From contig NZ_JNCA01000017.1 in NCBI RefSeq assembly GCF_000695795.1, forward strand, positions 1 through 64,000: a stretch of 64,000 bases of DNA. Reading direction: 5' to 3'. Each line of letters begins with the position of its first letter. Position 1 is the first letter of the stretch. This document shows positions 1-6,056 of the stretch, one piece after another. The notes under the pieces are model-generated. The model was given only the letters and a program-made list of their open reading frames with translations, was not told where the DNA came from and made no database searches. The translations under genes were made by a program, and so were the position numbers. The stretch comes from Flavobacterium seoulense (lineage in GTDB: Bacteria > Bacteroidota > Bacteroidia > Flavobacteriales > Flavobacteriaceae).

Positions 1-57
1 AAGACTTGAAACAAATGAGAAAAATATTCGGACTTTTGAGCTATATAGTATTATGAA
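1..57. repeat. 57-bp direct repeat, left copy
   Basis: Bases 1-57 recur at 1301-1357 with one mismatch (ctatat versus ctgtat). The right copy is the promoter and first codons of the DUF2461 gene. In the left copy ATGAAA runs straight into TAG, so it is a dead copy of the gene start. The two copies bracket the transposase and repeat block. The left copy may extend beyond the window. Confidence 0.9.
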
Positions 58-121
58 ATAGCCATGATTAATGAATCGCAATTACTAATAAAGATAACTC
101 CTCATGGCGTATAACATATTC

Positions 122-296
122 CCCGACCGCTCGGATATGAAGTAAATATCTCGTTCAACGGATAGCCCCCGACCGCTCGGATATGAAGTAAATATCTCGT
201 TCAACGGATAGCGCGGTTTTGCAGACGAGCGATAGCGAACTGAGAAAGTAACCCGACTGCTCGGATATGCAATAAATATCTCGTTCAACGGATAGC
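122..296. repeat. Three copies of a 45-bp repeat (REP-like family A)
   Basis: Units start CCCGAC[CT]GCTCGGATATG and end CTCGTTCAACGGATAGC. They lie at 122-166, 168-212 and 252-296, the first two in near-perfect tandem. Copies 2 and 3 continue into GCGGTTTTG; copy 3 continues further into the palindrome CGGTTTTGTAAACCG and the string ACAAAGGAGAGCAAGCGATAA, whose tail is shared with family B. These are probably substrates or relics of the nearby REP-associated transposase. Confidence 0.85.
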
Positions 297-356
297 GCGG
301 TTTTGTAAACCGTGCCCACAAAGGAGAGCAAGCGATAATTTTGTTGATTGTTTTAT

Positions 357-558
357 TTGCCTATTGGAACGTGCACAGATTATAAATCTGCGCTATCTTT
401 CGTTCGAACAGAGAAAGCAAACCGTGCCCACATAGGAGCAAGCAATAATTTTGTTAGTTGTCTTATTTGCCTATTGGAACGGGCACAGATTACAAATCTG
501 CGCTATCTCTCGTTCGAACTGAGAAAGTAATTGTGTTCACAAAGGAGAGCAAGCAATA
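357..558. repeat. Two copies of a ~92-bp palindromic repeat (REP-like family B), upstream pair
   Basis: Copies at about 357-448 and 467-558 begin TTGCCTATTGGAACG. Each contains a hairpin (CAGATTATAAATCTG or CAGATTACAAATCTG), then CGCTATCT and CGTTCGAAC, and ends GAGCAAGCAATAA. A third copy follows the transposase at 1175-1267. Repeats on both sides of a tyrosine transposase gene match the known RAYT/REP arrangement. Confidence 0.85.
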
Positions 559-565
559 AAATTTA

Positions 566-600
566 AAAAGCTACAGCAATAAAAATGTTGTAGCTTTTTT
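566..600 (+). terminator. Intrinsic terminator before the transposase gene
   Basis: AAAAGCTACA (566-575) pairs with TGTAGCTTTT (89 to 98 of the same line, 589-598) and a T-run follows. Downstream of the transposase, the third repeat copy ends with only the left arm (AGAAGCTACA), so the hairpin there is truncated. Confidence 0.6.
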
Positions 601-619
601 TATATATTTAAAACAAAAA

Positions 620-1174
620 ATGTCTACAAAATACAAAGCTCCTACAACAGATCAAGCTTATTTTATAACTATAACAACAGTAGGCTGGATAGATGTTTTT
701 ACTAGATTGAATCAGAAATACAATATCATTAATGCTTTGCAATATTGTCAAAAAAACAAAGGATTAGAAATATATGGGTATTGTATTATGTCGAGTCATA
801 TTCATTTGCTTTGTAAAGGAACAAATGGTTTTATTTTGTCGGATATTATGCGAGATTTTAAAAAATTTACTTCAAAGAGAATTATACAAACGATTCTAGA
901 CGAGCCTGAAAGTAGAAGAGAGTGGATGTTAGATTATTTTAAAAAATCATGTGAACATTTAAAAAGAGAACAAGAGTATAAGGTTTGGCAAGATGGTTAT
1001 CATGCAGAGATTGTAGAAACAAATTGGTTTATTAAACAAAAGATGAACTACATTCATAATAATCCAGTAAAAGATAAAATAGTGACTCTTGCCGAAGATT
1101 ATTATTTTAGTTCAGCAAGAAATTATGCTGGTTTAGAGAATGATTTAGAAGTGATTTTACTAGATTTGTTTTAG
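620..1174 (+). CDS. REP-associated tyrosine transposase (RAYT, IS200-like Y1 family)
   Basis: A 184-residue single-domain protein of the Y1_Tnp (IS200-like) superfamily. RAYTs are single-copy, domesticated relatives of IS200/IS605 transposases that nick and move REP palindromes in single-stranded DNA. The metal-binding HxH motif is seen as SSHIHLL (about residues 58-64). The catalytic-tyrosine region is seen as KMNYIHNNPV (about residues 141-150), which is very typical of the family. The length is normal and no frameshift is seen. Palindromic repeats lie on both sides of the gene, as expected for a RAYT with its own REPs. The ATG at 620 follows an A-rich stretch. The gene could be active or merely maintained; the sequence alone does not say. 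Confidence 0.9.
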   Translation: MSTKYKAPTTDQAYFITITTVGWIDVFTRLNQKYNIINALQYCQKNKGLEIYGYCIMSSHIHLLCKGTNGFILSDIMRDFKKFTSKRIIQTILDEPESRREWMLDYFKKSCEHLKREQEYKVWQDGYHAEIVETNWFIKQKMNYIHNNPVKDKIVTLAEDYYFSSARNYAGLENDLEVILLDLF

Positions 1175-1267
1175 TTGCCTATTGAAACGGGCACAGATTA
1201 CAAATCTGCGCTATCTCTCGTTCGAACTGACGAAGTAAACCGTGTCCACAAAGAGAGCAAGCAATAA
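1175..1267. repeat. REP-like family B, downstream copy
   Basis: Third copy of the ~92-bp palindromic repeat. It starts directly after the transposase stop codon and carries the hairpin CAGATTACAAATCTG and the tail GAGCAAGCAATAA. Similarity to the upstream copy continues another ~17 bp into the left arm of the upstream terminator. Confidence 0.85.
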
Positions 1268-1300
1268 AATTTAAAGAAGCTACAACCTGAAAAGACAATC

Positions 1301-1357
1301 AAGACTTGAAACAAATGAGAAAAATATTCGGACTTTTGAGCTGTATAGTATTATGAA
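1301..1357. repeat. 57-bp direct repeat, right copy (DUF2461 gene start)
   Basis: Matches bases 1-57 with one mismatch and ends within codon 2 of the DUF2461 gene. This copy is joined to the intact gene. Confidence 0.9.
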
Positions 1358-2015
1358 AAGAGGATTTGAATTTCTTAAACAGATAAAAGAAAATAATAAT
1401 CGGGAATGGTTTACTAAGCACAAACCAGAATACGATTTGATTGTGAAAGAAAATAAATTTTTTTTCGAACAGATTTATTCCGAACTTCAAAAACACGATA
1501 GTTTACAAGGCATCCATATTTTTAGAATTTACAATGATGTTCGTTTTTCTAAAGATAAATCACCTTATAAAACTAATTTTGGAGCTGGATATTCCCGTAC
1601 AAAGCCAATGTTAAGAGGCGGTTATTATATTCATTTAGAACCCAATAATAGTTTTGTAGGTGGAGGATTTTGGGCTCCAAATAGTGAAGATTTACTTCGT
1701 ATCCGTAAAGAATTTGAAATAGATACCACAGCAATCGAAAAGATTACTTCCGACGATACTTTTGTGAAATATTTCGGAGAGCTTAAAGGAGAAGATGGAG
1801 TAAAAACGGCTCCGAAAGGCTTCGATAAAAATCATGCTGCAATTAATCTGATTAAGAAAAAACAATTTGTAGTGAAGAGAAAATTTACAGACAAGGAAGT
1901 TTTATCGGATGATTTTCAGAAAGAAGTGATGGCAACATTTTTAGCAATGAGACCTTTTTTCGATTATATGAGTGAATTACTCACTACGGATTTAAATGGA
2001 GAATCTTTATTCTAA
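1353..2015 (+). CDS. DUF2461 / TIGR02453 family protein
   Basis: A 220-residue cytoplasmic protein recognised as the DUF2461 (TIGR02453) family. The N-terminus has the typical pattern FLKQIKENNNREWFTKHKPEYD. The middle carries IYNDVRFSKDKSPYKTNFG (about residues 60-78) followed by GGYYIHLEP and GGGFW, all family hallmarks. The biochemical function of the family is unknown. Length is normal. The start at 1353 is the ATG of the duplicated promoter segment; no SD is visible, as is usual in this phylum. It appears to be transcribed alone, with 65 bases before the beta-lactamase gene. Confidence 0.85.
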   Translation: MKRGFEFLKQIKENNNREWFTKHKPEYDLIVKENKFFFEQIYSELQKHDSLQGIHIFRIYNDVRFSKDKSPYKTNFGAGYSRTKPMLRGGYYIHLEPNNSFVGGGFWAPNSEDLLRIRKEFEIDTTAIEKITSDDTFVKYFGELKGEDGVKTAPKGFDKNHAAINLIKKKQFVVKRKFTDKEVLSDDFQKEVMATFLAMRPFFDYMSELLTTDLNGESLF

Positions 2016-2080
2016 AAGCAAACGATAATAAAGAAATGTAATTCTAAAAAAAGATTAGAACATTTTAAAATAAAAAAGAA

Positions 2081-2989
2081 ATGACGAGATTAGTATGTCG
2101 AACAACTTTAATAGTATTATTGATTTCTTCTCAGGCCTATACGCAAAGTATAGACTCATTGCGGCATCATATTAAAAAAATTGCAGCATCAACGAATGCG
2201 GTGGTTGGAGTTTCGATTGTAGGTAACAATGGGGTAGACACCATAGCTGTAAATGCCAAAAGACATTTTCCAATGCAAAGTGTTTTTAAATTTCATATCG
2301 CAGTAACAATGCTGTCTGAAATTGATAAGGGCAATTTTTCGCTTGACCAAAAAATAAAAATTCAGAAGAAAGATCTTGTGCCGGGAATTTACAGTCCAAT
2401 AAGAGAAAAATATCCTGAAGGGACAACGCTTACTATTGCAGAAATTTTGAAATATATGGTTTCTCAAAGCGATAATATAGGCTGCGATGTGCTGCTAAGA
2501 CTTCTTGGCGGGCCTCAGTTTGTTGAAAATTACTTTTTGAATAATAAGTTCAAAGACATTTCAATAAAAATCAACGAAGAAGTGATGCAGAATAATTGGG
2601 ATTTACAATTTCAGAACTGGACCACTCCCATGGCAGCAAATCAGGTTTTAGCATCATTTTATAGTAACAGCCAAAAGCTGCTTTCCAAAAAGAGTCATGA
2701 TTTTATCTGGAAAATAATGCGGGAAACTTCAACAGGATTAGACCAGCTGAAAGGAAAACTGCCAGAGGGAACTGTGGTTGCTCATAAAACAGGATGGTCA
2801 GGAAGGAACAAGACTACCGGAATAACAGCTGCGGTAAACGATGTTGGCGTTGTCTTTTTACCAACCGGAGAACACTTTTTTATTAGCATTTTTATAACCG
2901 ACTCAAAAGAAGATAAAACAGCAGATGCGAAAATAATTGCAGCTATTGCGAAGGCTGCCTGGGATTACTTTTTGGTAAAGACAAAATAA
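2081..2989 (+). CDS. Class A beta-lactamase, subclass A2-like
   Basis: Secreted serine beta-lactamase of 302 residues that would hydrolyse beta-lactams in the periplasm. An N-terminal signal peptide (about 1-21) is visible. The active-site set is complete: nucleophile motif S67-V-F-K70, S130-D-N132, a Glu pair at about 166-167 followed by the conserved Asn-Trp-rich segment ending QNWTTP, and K236-T-G238. The layout around Glu166 and the long N-terminal half resemble the Bacteroidota subclass A2 enzymes (CfxA, CepA, PER, VEB, CME relatives). No mobile element adjoins it and its base composition looks like that of its neighbours, so it is probably an intrinsic chromosomal enzyme. Substrate range cannot be read from the sequence. 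Confidence 0.92.
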   Translation: MTRLVCRTTLIVLLISSQAYTQSIDSLRHHIKKIAASTNAVVGVSIVGNNGVDTIAVNAKRHFPMQSVFKFHIAVTMLSEIDKGNFSLDQKIKIQKKDLVPGIYSPIREKYPEGTTLTIAEILKYMVSQSDNIGCDVLLRLLGGPQFVENYFLNNKFKDISIKINEEVMQNNWDLQFQNWTTPMAANQVLASFYSNSQKLLSKKSHDFIWKIMRETSTGLDQLKGKLPEGTVVAHKTGWSGRNKTTGITAAVNDVGVVFLPTGEHFFISIFITDSKEDKTADAKIIAAIAKAAWDYFLVKTK

Positions 2990-3051
2990 AATCCGATGAA
3001 CAATTACAGCAATCTATAAAAAACGATTGTTTAACCAATAAGTATAAAGAG

Positions 3052-3693
3052 ATGAAACTTTCAACAAAAGCAGAGGAAATACTTAGTCAAATAAACGAGA
3101 AGAATACCAAACTTGGTGACTTGCGGAATATTGCCAAGGAGGTTAAAAAGGATCAGCAATTGGCAGATGAACTTTGGTCTTCTAAATCTTTTTTTGCCCG
3201 CCAATTGGCAATCCTGATTATGGACAAAAAACTTCTTACTGAAGAAGGAGTTGACCATTTAGTTAGCGATATGGATCAACACAATCAAAATGAAAAATTG
3301 CAACTAATAGATTGGTTAATGGCAAACCAACTCACCAAAGACAAAAAGACAATTGCTTTAATAGAGAGTTGGGAAGACAGTCAATCTTCGCTAAAAAGAC
3401 GAGTTTATTGGTACTATCAGGCCCACTTGCGTTGGACGGGAAAAATACAAGCCAACAGCGAAGCACTGCTTTCAAAAATTGAAAATAAAATTGAAGAAGA
3501 GCAGCCAGAAGTGCAATGGGCAATGAATTTTGCAACAGCCTGGATTGGGGTTTTTGAGAAAAAGTATCGGAGTCGTTGTATTGCACTTGGTGAAAAAACT
3601 GGGCTTTACAAAGGTCAAATGGTTTCAAAAGGATGCACACCCGATTATTTACCGGAGTTCATTTCGATTGAAAGTAAAAAAAGAAATTTATAA
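3052..3693 (+). CDS. DNA alkylation repair protein, AlkD-like (HEAT-like repeats)
   Basis: A 213-residue helical protein resembling the AlkD/AlkC HEAT-repeat DNA glycosylase family (PF08713). The N-terminal pattern GDLRNIAKEVKKDQQLADELW followed by SKSFFARQLAILIMD is the family signature. Known members excise positively charged alkylated bases such as 3- and 7-methylpurines. The ATG follows A-rich sequence after a 62-base gap from the beta-lactamase gene. The C-terminus has a Cys/Tyr-rich tail (about residues 175-205), which I cannot assign. I cannot confirm the catalytic Asp and aromatic residues of AlkD without an alignment. Confidence 0.75.
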   Translation: MKLSTKAEEILSQINEKNTKLGDLRNIAKEVKKDQQLADELWSSKSFFARQLAILIMDKKLLTEEGVDHLVSDMDQHNQNEKLQLIDWLMANQLTKDKKTIALIESWEDSQSSLKRRVYWYYQAHLRWTGKIQANSEALLSKIENKIEEEQPEVQWAMNFATAWIGVFEKKYRSRCIALGEKTGLYKGQMVSKGCTPDYLPEFISIESKKRNL

Positions 3694-3719
3694 ATAGTTT
3701 GTTAGACTCCGAAAATAAA

Positions 3720-4316
3720 ATGAAAAAAATAATTCTATTAATAGTATTTCTGATTGGTTTTGAAACCTATTCACAGGCTAAAAAAGATCCTTTTACTGTT
3801 GAGGTTACAAAAGTGATGGGAGATTTAAATAAAGATAATTTAGAAGATAAAGTCATCGTTACTCAGGATACTGTTAATGAGAAATCGCCCTATAAACTTC
3901 AAATATTTTTTGCCCAACCCAACGGCAAATTCAAATTAATTGCGACTTCGACTAAAATTATTGCACCACAATATCCTGATGGAAGAGATGGTTACCGCAC
4001 AGGCGACGGATTTATGGATGTGACCATTACTAAAGGAGTTGTTAGTGTGAATTTTGGTTTATTAAGAGGACACTTTGAACATAAATTCCGATTCCAAAAT
4101 GGCAATTTTGAACTAATAGGTTTCTCCTATGTAGCATCTGATGGACACGGAACGATGTCTTCTATAGACTTTAATCTTTCAACAGGCATACGAATTGAAA
4201 AAACAGAAGCTTACGGCGAAGATGATTTTGCACCAACGTATACCAAAAAGAAAATCCTGATACGACCTCTACCAAAAATTCAGGATGTTGAACCTTTTGA
4301 GAATGAGTTGTATTAG
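3720..4316 (+). CDS. Secreted protein with a calcium-loop-like DLNKDNLED motif
   Basis: Not recognised as a named family. The ATG at 3720 is preferred to the TTG at 3699 because a clean signal peptide follows directly (MKKIILLIVFLIGFETYSQA), giving 198 residues. Just after it is GDLNKDNLEDKVIVTQD, an aspartate-rich loop like those of FG-GAP/VCBS and dockerin repeats, suggesting Ca2+ binding. The rest looks like beta-sandwich sequence (KLQIFFAQPNGKFKL, HKFRFQNGNFELIGF). It is probably periplasmic or surface exposed. Related proteins are common as orphan genes in flavobacteria. No clear operon partner. Confidence 0.6.
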   Translation: MKKIILLIVFLIGFETYSQAKKDPFTVEVTKVMGDLNKDNLEDKVIVTQDTVNEKSPYKLQIFFAQPNGKFKLIATSTKIIAPQYPDGRDGYRTGDGFMDVTITKGVVSVNFGLLRGHFEHKFRFQNGNFELIGFSYVASDGHGTMSSIDFNLSTGIRIEKTEAYGEDDFAPTYTKKKILIRPLPKIQDVEPFENELY

Positions 4317-4486
4317 GAAAACCGATCTTTTGAATTTGCATTAGAAAGTTTCCTAACTTGATAGAATAGTTTTGCATACGATCGATTACGAACTTGCTAA
4401 TTAACTATAATCAACTTTCAGTCAGTGTAATAAAAATTATGGAATAGAATTTTGTAAATTTGTGAGATAATAAAAATACTATTATT
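4317..4486. promoter_or_regulatory. Intergenic region with -7 promoter box TAAATTTG for the toxin module
   Basis: The 170-base gap holds an exact Bacteroidota -7 motif, TAAATTTG at 4455-4462, about 25 bases before the antitoxin ATG. A -33 TTTG at standard spacing is not obvious. Nothing else stands out. Confidence 0.5.
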
Positions 4487-4696
4487 ATGAATACATTGGA
4501 ATTAAAACAAGAGCTACATCAATTTATTAATGAAGGGGACGAAAAATTCATTAAGATGTTCTATGAAATGGCAAAAGCCTATAGTATTCAAATAAAAAAA
4601 GACAGAATGATTGCGGAGTCAGAGAATGATATAAAAGCAGGGAAAATTCATAGTCAAACCGAGGTGCAAAAAATGATTGAAAGTTGGAAAGAATAA
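4487..4696 (+). CDS. Putative antitoxin of a RelE/ParE-type module
   Basis: A small 69-residue helical, charged protein whose gene overlaps the downstream RelE/ParE-like toxin gene by 13 bases, so the two are translationally coupled. No DNA-binding domain can be named. The C-terminal half (DRMIAESENDIKAGKIHS) resembles the short toxin-wrapping antitoxins found beside Bacteroidota RelE/ParE toxins. The role is inferred from size and position. A TAAATTTG promoter box lies just upstream. Confidence 0.65.
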   Translation: MNTLELKQELHQFINEGDEKFIKMFYEMAKAYSIQIKKDRMIAESENDIKAGKIHSQTEVQKMIESWKE

Positions 4697-5001
4697 TCAA
4701 GCCTGTTTATTGGACAAGTAGAGCTATTAAAGACTTGGAGAAAGTAACTCGATTTAATGCTACACTACACGGTTTTAAAAAAGCGATAGTAATTGCAACA
4801 GAATTAAGGGAAACTACTGAGATTTTAGAAAATAGTAACTTTAAAGAAATAGGAGCTGTTGATGAAGATTTTGTTCATTTAAAGTATGAGTATAGAAAAT
4901 TAATTCACCATCATTGCAAAATCACCTATCGAGAGGGTAAAACAAAAATTTACATCAATAGAGTTTTTGATACCAGACAAAATCCGAATAAAAATAAATA
5001 G
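4684..5001 (+). CDS. RelE/ParE family toxin
   Basis: A 105-residue protein of the RelE/ParE superfamily. It has the fold's pattern: an N-terminal strand (PVYWTSRAIKDLEKVTRF), a helical hairpin, then strands with YRKLIHHHCKITYREGKTKIYINRVFDTRQNP. The ending RVFDTRQNP is the family's C-terminal signature. RelE-type members cleave mRNA on the ribosome and ParE-type members poison gyrase; the sequence does not decide between them. The start is TTG at 4684, inside the antitoxin gene; no ATG is available nearby. A terminator follows at 5003-5033. Confidence 0.8.
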   Translation: MERIIKPVYWTSRAIKDLEKVTRFNATLHGFKKAIVIATELRETTEILENSNFKEIGAVDEDFVHLKYEYRKLIHHHCKITYREGKTKIYINRVFDTRQNPNKNK

Positions 5002-5002
5002 T

Positions 5003-5033
5003 AAAGCTCAAGATTTCGTTCTTGGGCTTTTTC
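5003..5033. terminator. Bidirectional intrinsic terminator
   Basis: AGCTCAAGA (5005-5013) pairs with TCTTGGGCT (5020-5028) with one G-T pair, and TTTTTC follows. It sits between the convergent toxin gene and the Crp/Fnr regulator gene. Confidence 0.75.
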
Positions 5034-5601
5034 ATTTTCTAGACTTCAATCTACTCAAAGTTTCCTGAGAGATATTTAGATAAGAAGCCACCACTTTATT
5101 AGGCAGTCTTTGTATCACAATAGGTCTTTCTTTGAGGAGGTTTTCGTAGCGTGTTTTGGCATCCATGGTGATAAACGACATCAGCCGATTAGTATTGGTA
5201 ACATAAGCAAATTCCAAATAATGTCTGTAGAATTGTTCCCAAACAGGGTATTTTTCTAACAGGTAAAAGAAATCTTTTCGGTTAATGTAAAGCAGTTCAG
5301 AATCTTCCAATGCCTGCACATATTCTACAGCAGGAGATTCGGTAATAAAAGAAACTAAGGCTGAGGCAAAATGGTTTTCGAAAGCCAGAAAACGAGTCGA
5401 TTCCTGTCCTTCTTCATTGATAAAAAAAATACGAAGACATCCTTTTTTTACAAAATACATTTGTTGTCCTAATTCGTCATGATGGACTAAAAGTTCGTTT
5501 TTTTGAACAGCAAGTGGTTTAAAAAAAGGCAGGATAATCTCTAAGTCTTCATCAGCAATTGCGACTTTGTTTTTAATAAATTGGATCAGTTGTTCGTACA
5601 T
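5032..5601 (-). CDS. Crp/Fnr family transcriptional regulator
   Basis: A 189-residue regulator. It has an N-terminal cyclic-nucleotide-binding-type beta-roll (about 10-115, with GQQMYFVKKGCLRIFFINEEGQE), a long dimerisation helix, and a short C-terminal helix-turn-helix (LPNKVVASYLNISQETLSRL). The recognition helix has E-T-L-S-R, the same E-xx-S-R pattern that lets FNR read TTGAT half-sites. The cysteine set of an Fe-S FNR is absent, so it is not a classical oxygen-sensing FNR. The protein ends a few residues after the recognition helix. Its ligand is unknown. Neighbouring DUF2798 and ric/narK promoters carry Fnr-like sites, so it is a candidate NO- or redox-linked regulator. It has its own promoter (5617-5648). 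Confidence 0.85.
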   Translation of the reverse strand: MYEQLIQFIKNKVAIADEDLEIILPFFKPLAVQKNELLVHHDELGQQMYFVKKGCLRIFFINEEGQESTRFLAFENHFASALVSFITESPAVEYVQALEDSELLYINRKDFFYLLEKYPVWEQFYRHYLEFAYVTNTNRLMSFITMDAKTRYENLLKERPIVIQRLPNKVVASYLNISQETLSRLKSRK

Positions 5602-5616
5602 GGTGATACTTTTTTA

Positions 5617-5648
5617 CAAACTTAAATGAGGATTGGTGACAAACCAAA
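5617..5648 (-). promoter_or_regulatory. Promoter of the Crp/Fnr gene
   Basis: On the minus strand TAAGTTTG (5624 to 5617) is an exact TAnnTTTG -7 box. A TTTG lies 20 bases upstream as the -33 element. The transcript would start about 8 bases before the ATG. Confidence 0.6.
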
Positions 5649-5671
5649 AATCCGATGGATTAAAATCGGAT
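5646..5671 (-). terminator. Terminator overlapping the DUF2798 stop codon
   Basis: ATCCGAT (5650-5656) pairs with ATCGGAT (5665-5671). On the minus strand TTTTTGG follows. It separates DUF2798 from the downstream Crp/Fnr gene, at least partly. Confidence 0.6.
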
Positions 5672-5908
5672 GTTTTGGGTTGTTTTTGTTTGAGTTGTAG
5701 TTTTCTCGGCAAGCTTTCTCGCTCTGGGAATAATGATAAAAGCGGCGAGGTAAGCAACAGGAAGCATCACGCTCCAGGCTTTTAAGAACTTGAAAAACCA
5801 GTCTTCGCCAAAACCATAATTTCTAATCAATCCCACAAATGCCATAATCAAAGTCATAGGCAAAACCACAAATAAAGTATTGATATACTTGAAATATTTT
5901 TTCTGCAT
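5660..5908 (-). CDS. DUF2798 family small membrane protein
   Basis: An 82-residue protein with two transmembrane helices (about 11-29 and 43-62). It matches the DUF2798 family pattern (ALFVVLPMTLIMAF-like helix 1, then a helix with W-x-VMLPVAYLAAFIIIPRARKLA). The function of the family is unknown. In several bacteria DUF2798 genes sit in nitrogen-oxide or stress regulons, which fits the Fnr-like operator upstream. It lies 58 bases before the Crp/Fnr gene on the same strand, with a hairpin between. Confidence 0.8.
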   Translation of the reverse strand: MQKKYFKYINTLFVVLPMTLIMAFVGLIRNYGFGEDWFFKFLKAWSVMLPVAYLAAFIIIPRARKLAEKTTTQTKTTQNIRF

Positions 5909-5933
5909 CTTTCTTTAAATTTTAAATTCGGTA

Positions 5934-5977
5934 CAAAGATGAAGTTTGTATTAATCTTAAAAATTGATGTAAGTCAA
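5934..5977 (-). promoter_or_regulatory. Fnr-type operator and -7 box of DUF2798
   Basis: TTGATGTAAGTCAA (5964-5977) differs from the FNR consensus TTGATnnnnATCAA at one base. Its centre (5970.5) lies 36.5 bases from the last base of the minus-strand -7-like box CATCTTTG (5941 to 5934). This puts the operator near -42 to -43, the class II activator position. No -33 TTTG is needed with such a layout. Confidence 0.65.
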
Positions 5978-5985
5978 TAAATGAA

Positions 5986-6020
5986 AAATCCTTTTATTCA
6001 TGGCGGGAATAAAAGGATTT
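5986..6020 (-). terminator. Terminator of the met operon
   Basis: AAATCCTTTTATTC (5986-5999) pairs perfectly with GAATAAAAGGATTT (6007-6020), loop ATGGCGG-like. On the minus strand TTTTTC follows. It lies downstream of the homoserine dehydrogenase-like gene. Confidence 0.85.
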
Positions 6021-6056
6021 CTGGGTAATATGAGAGTTTAAAATTAAGTAGAAAAA

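Noticed and set aside
348..530. 60-residue plus-strand ORF and a minus-strand ORF at 85-321
   Set aside because: Both are read through the REP-like repeats; their repetitive peptides follow the DNA repeats and show no protein-like conservation pattern.
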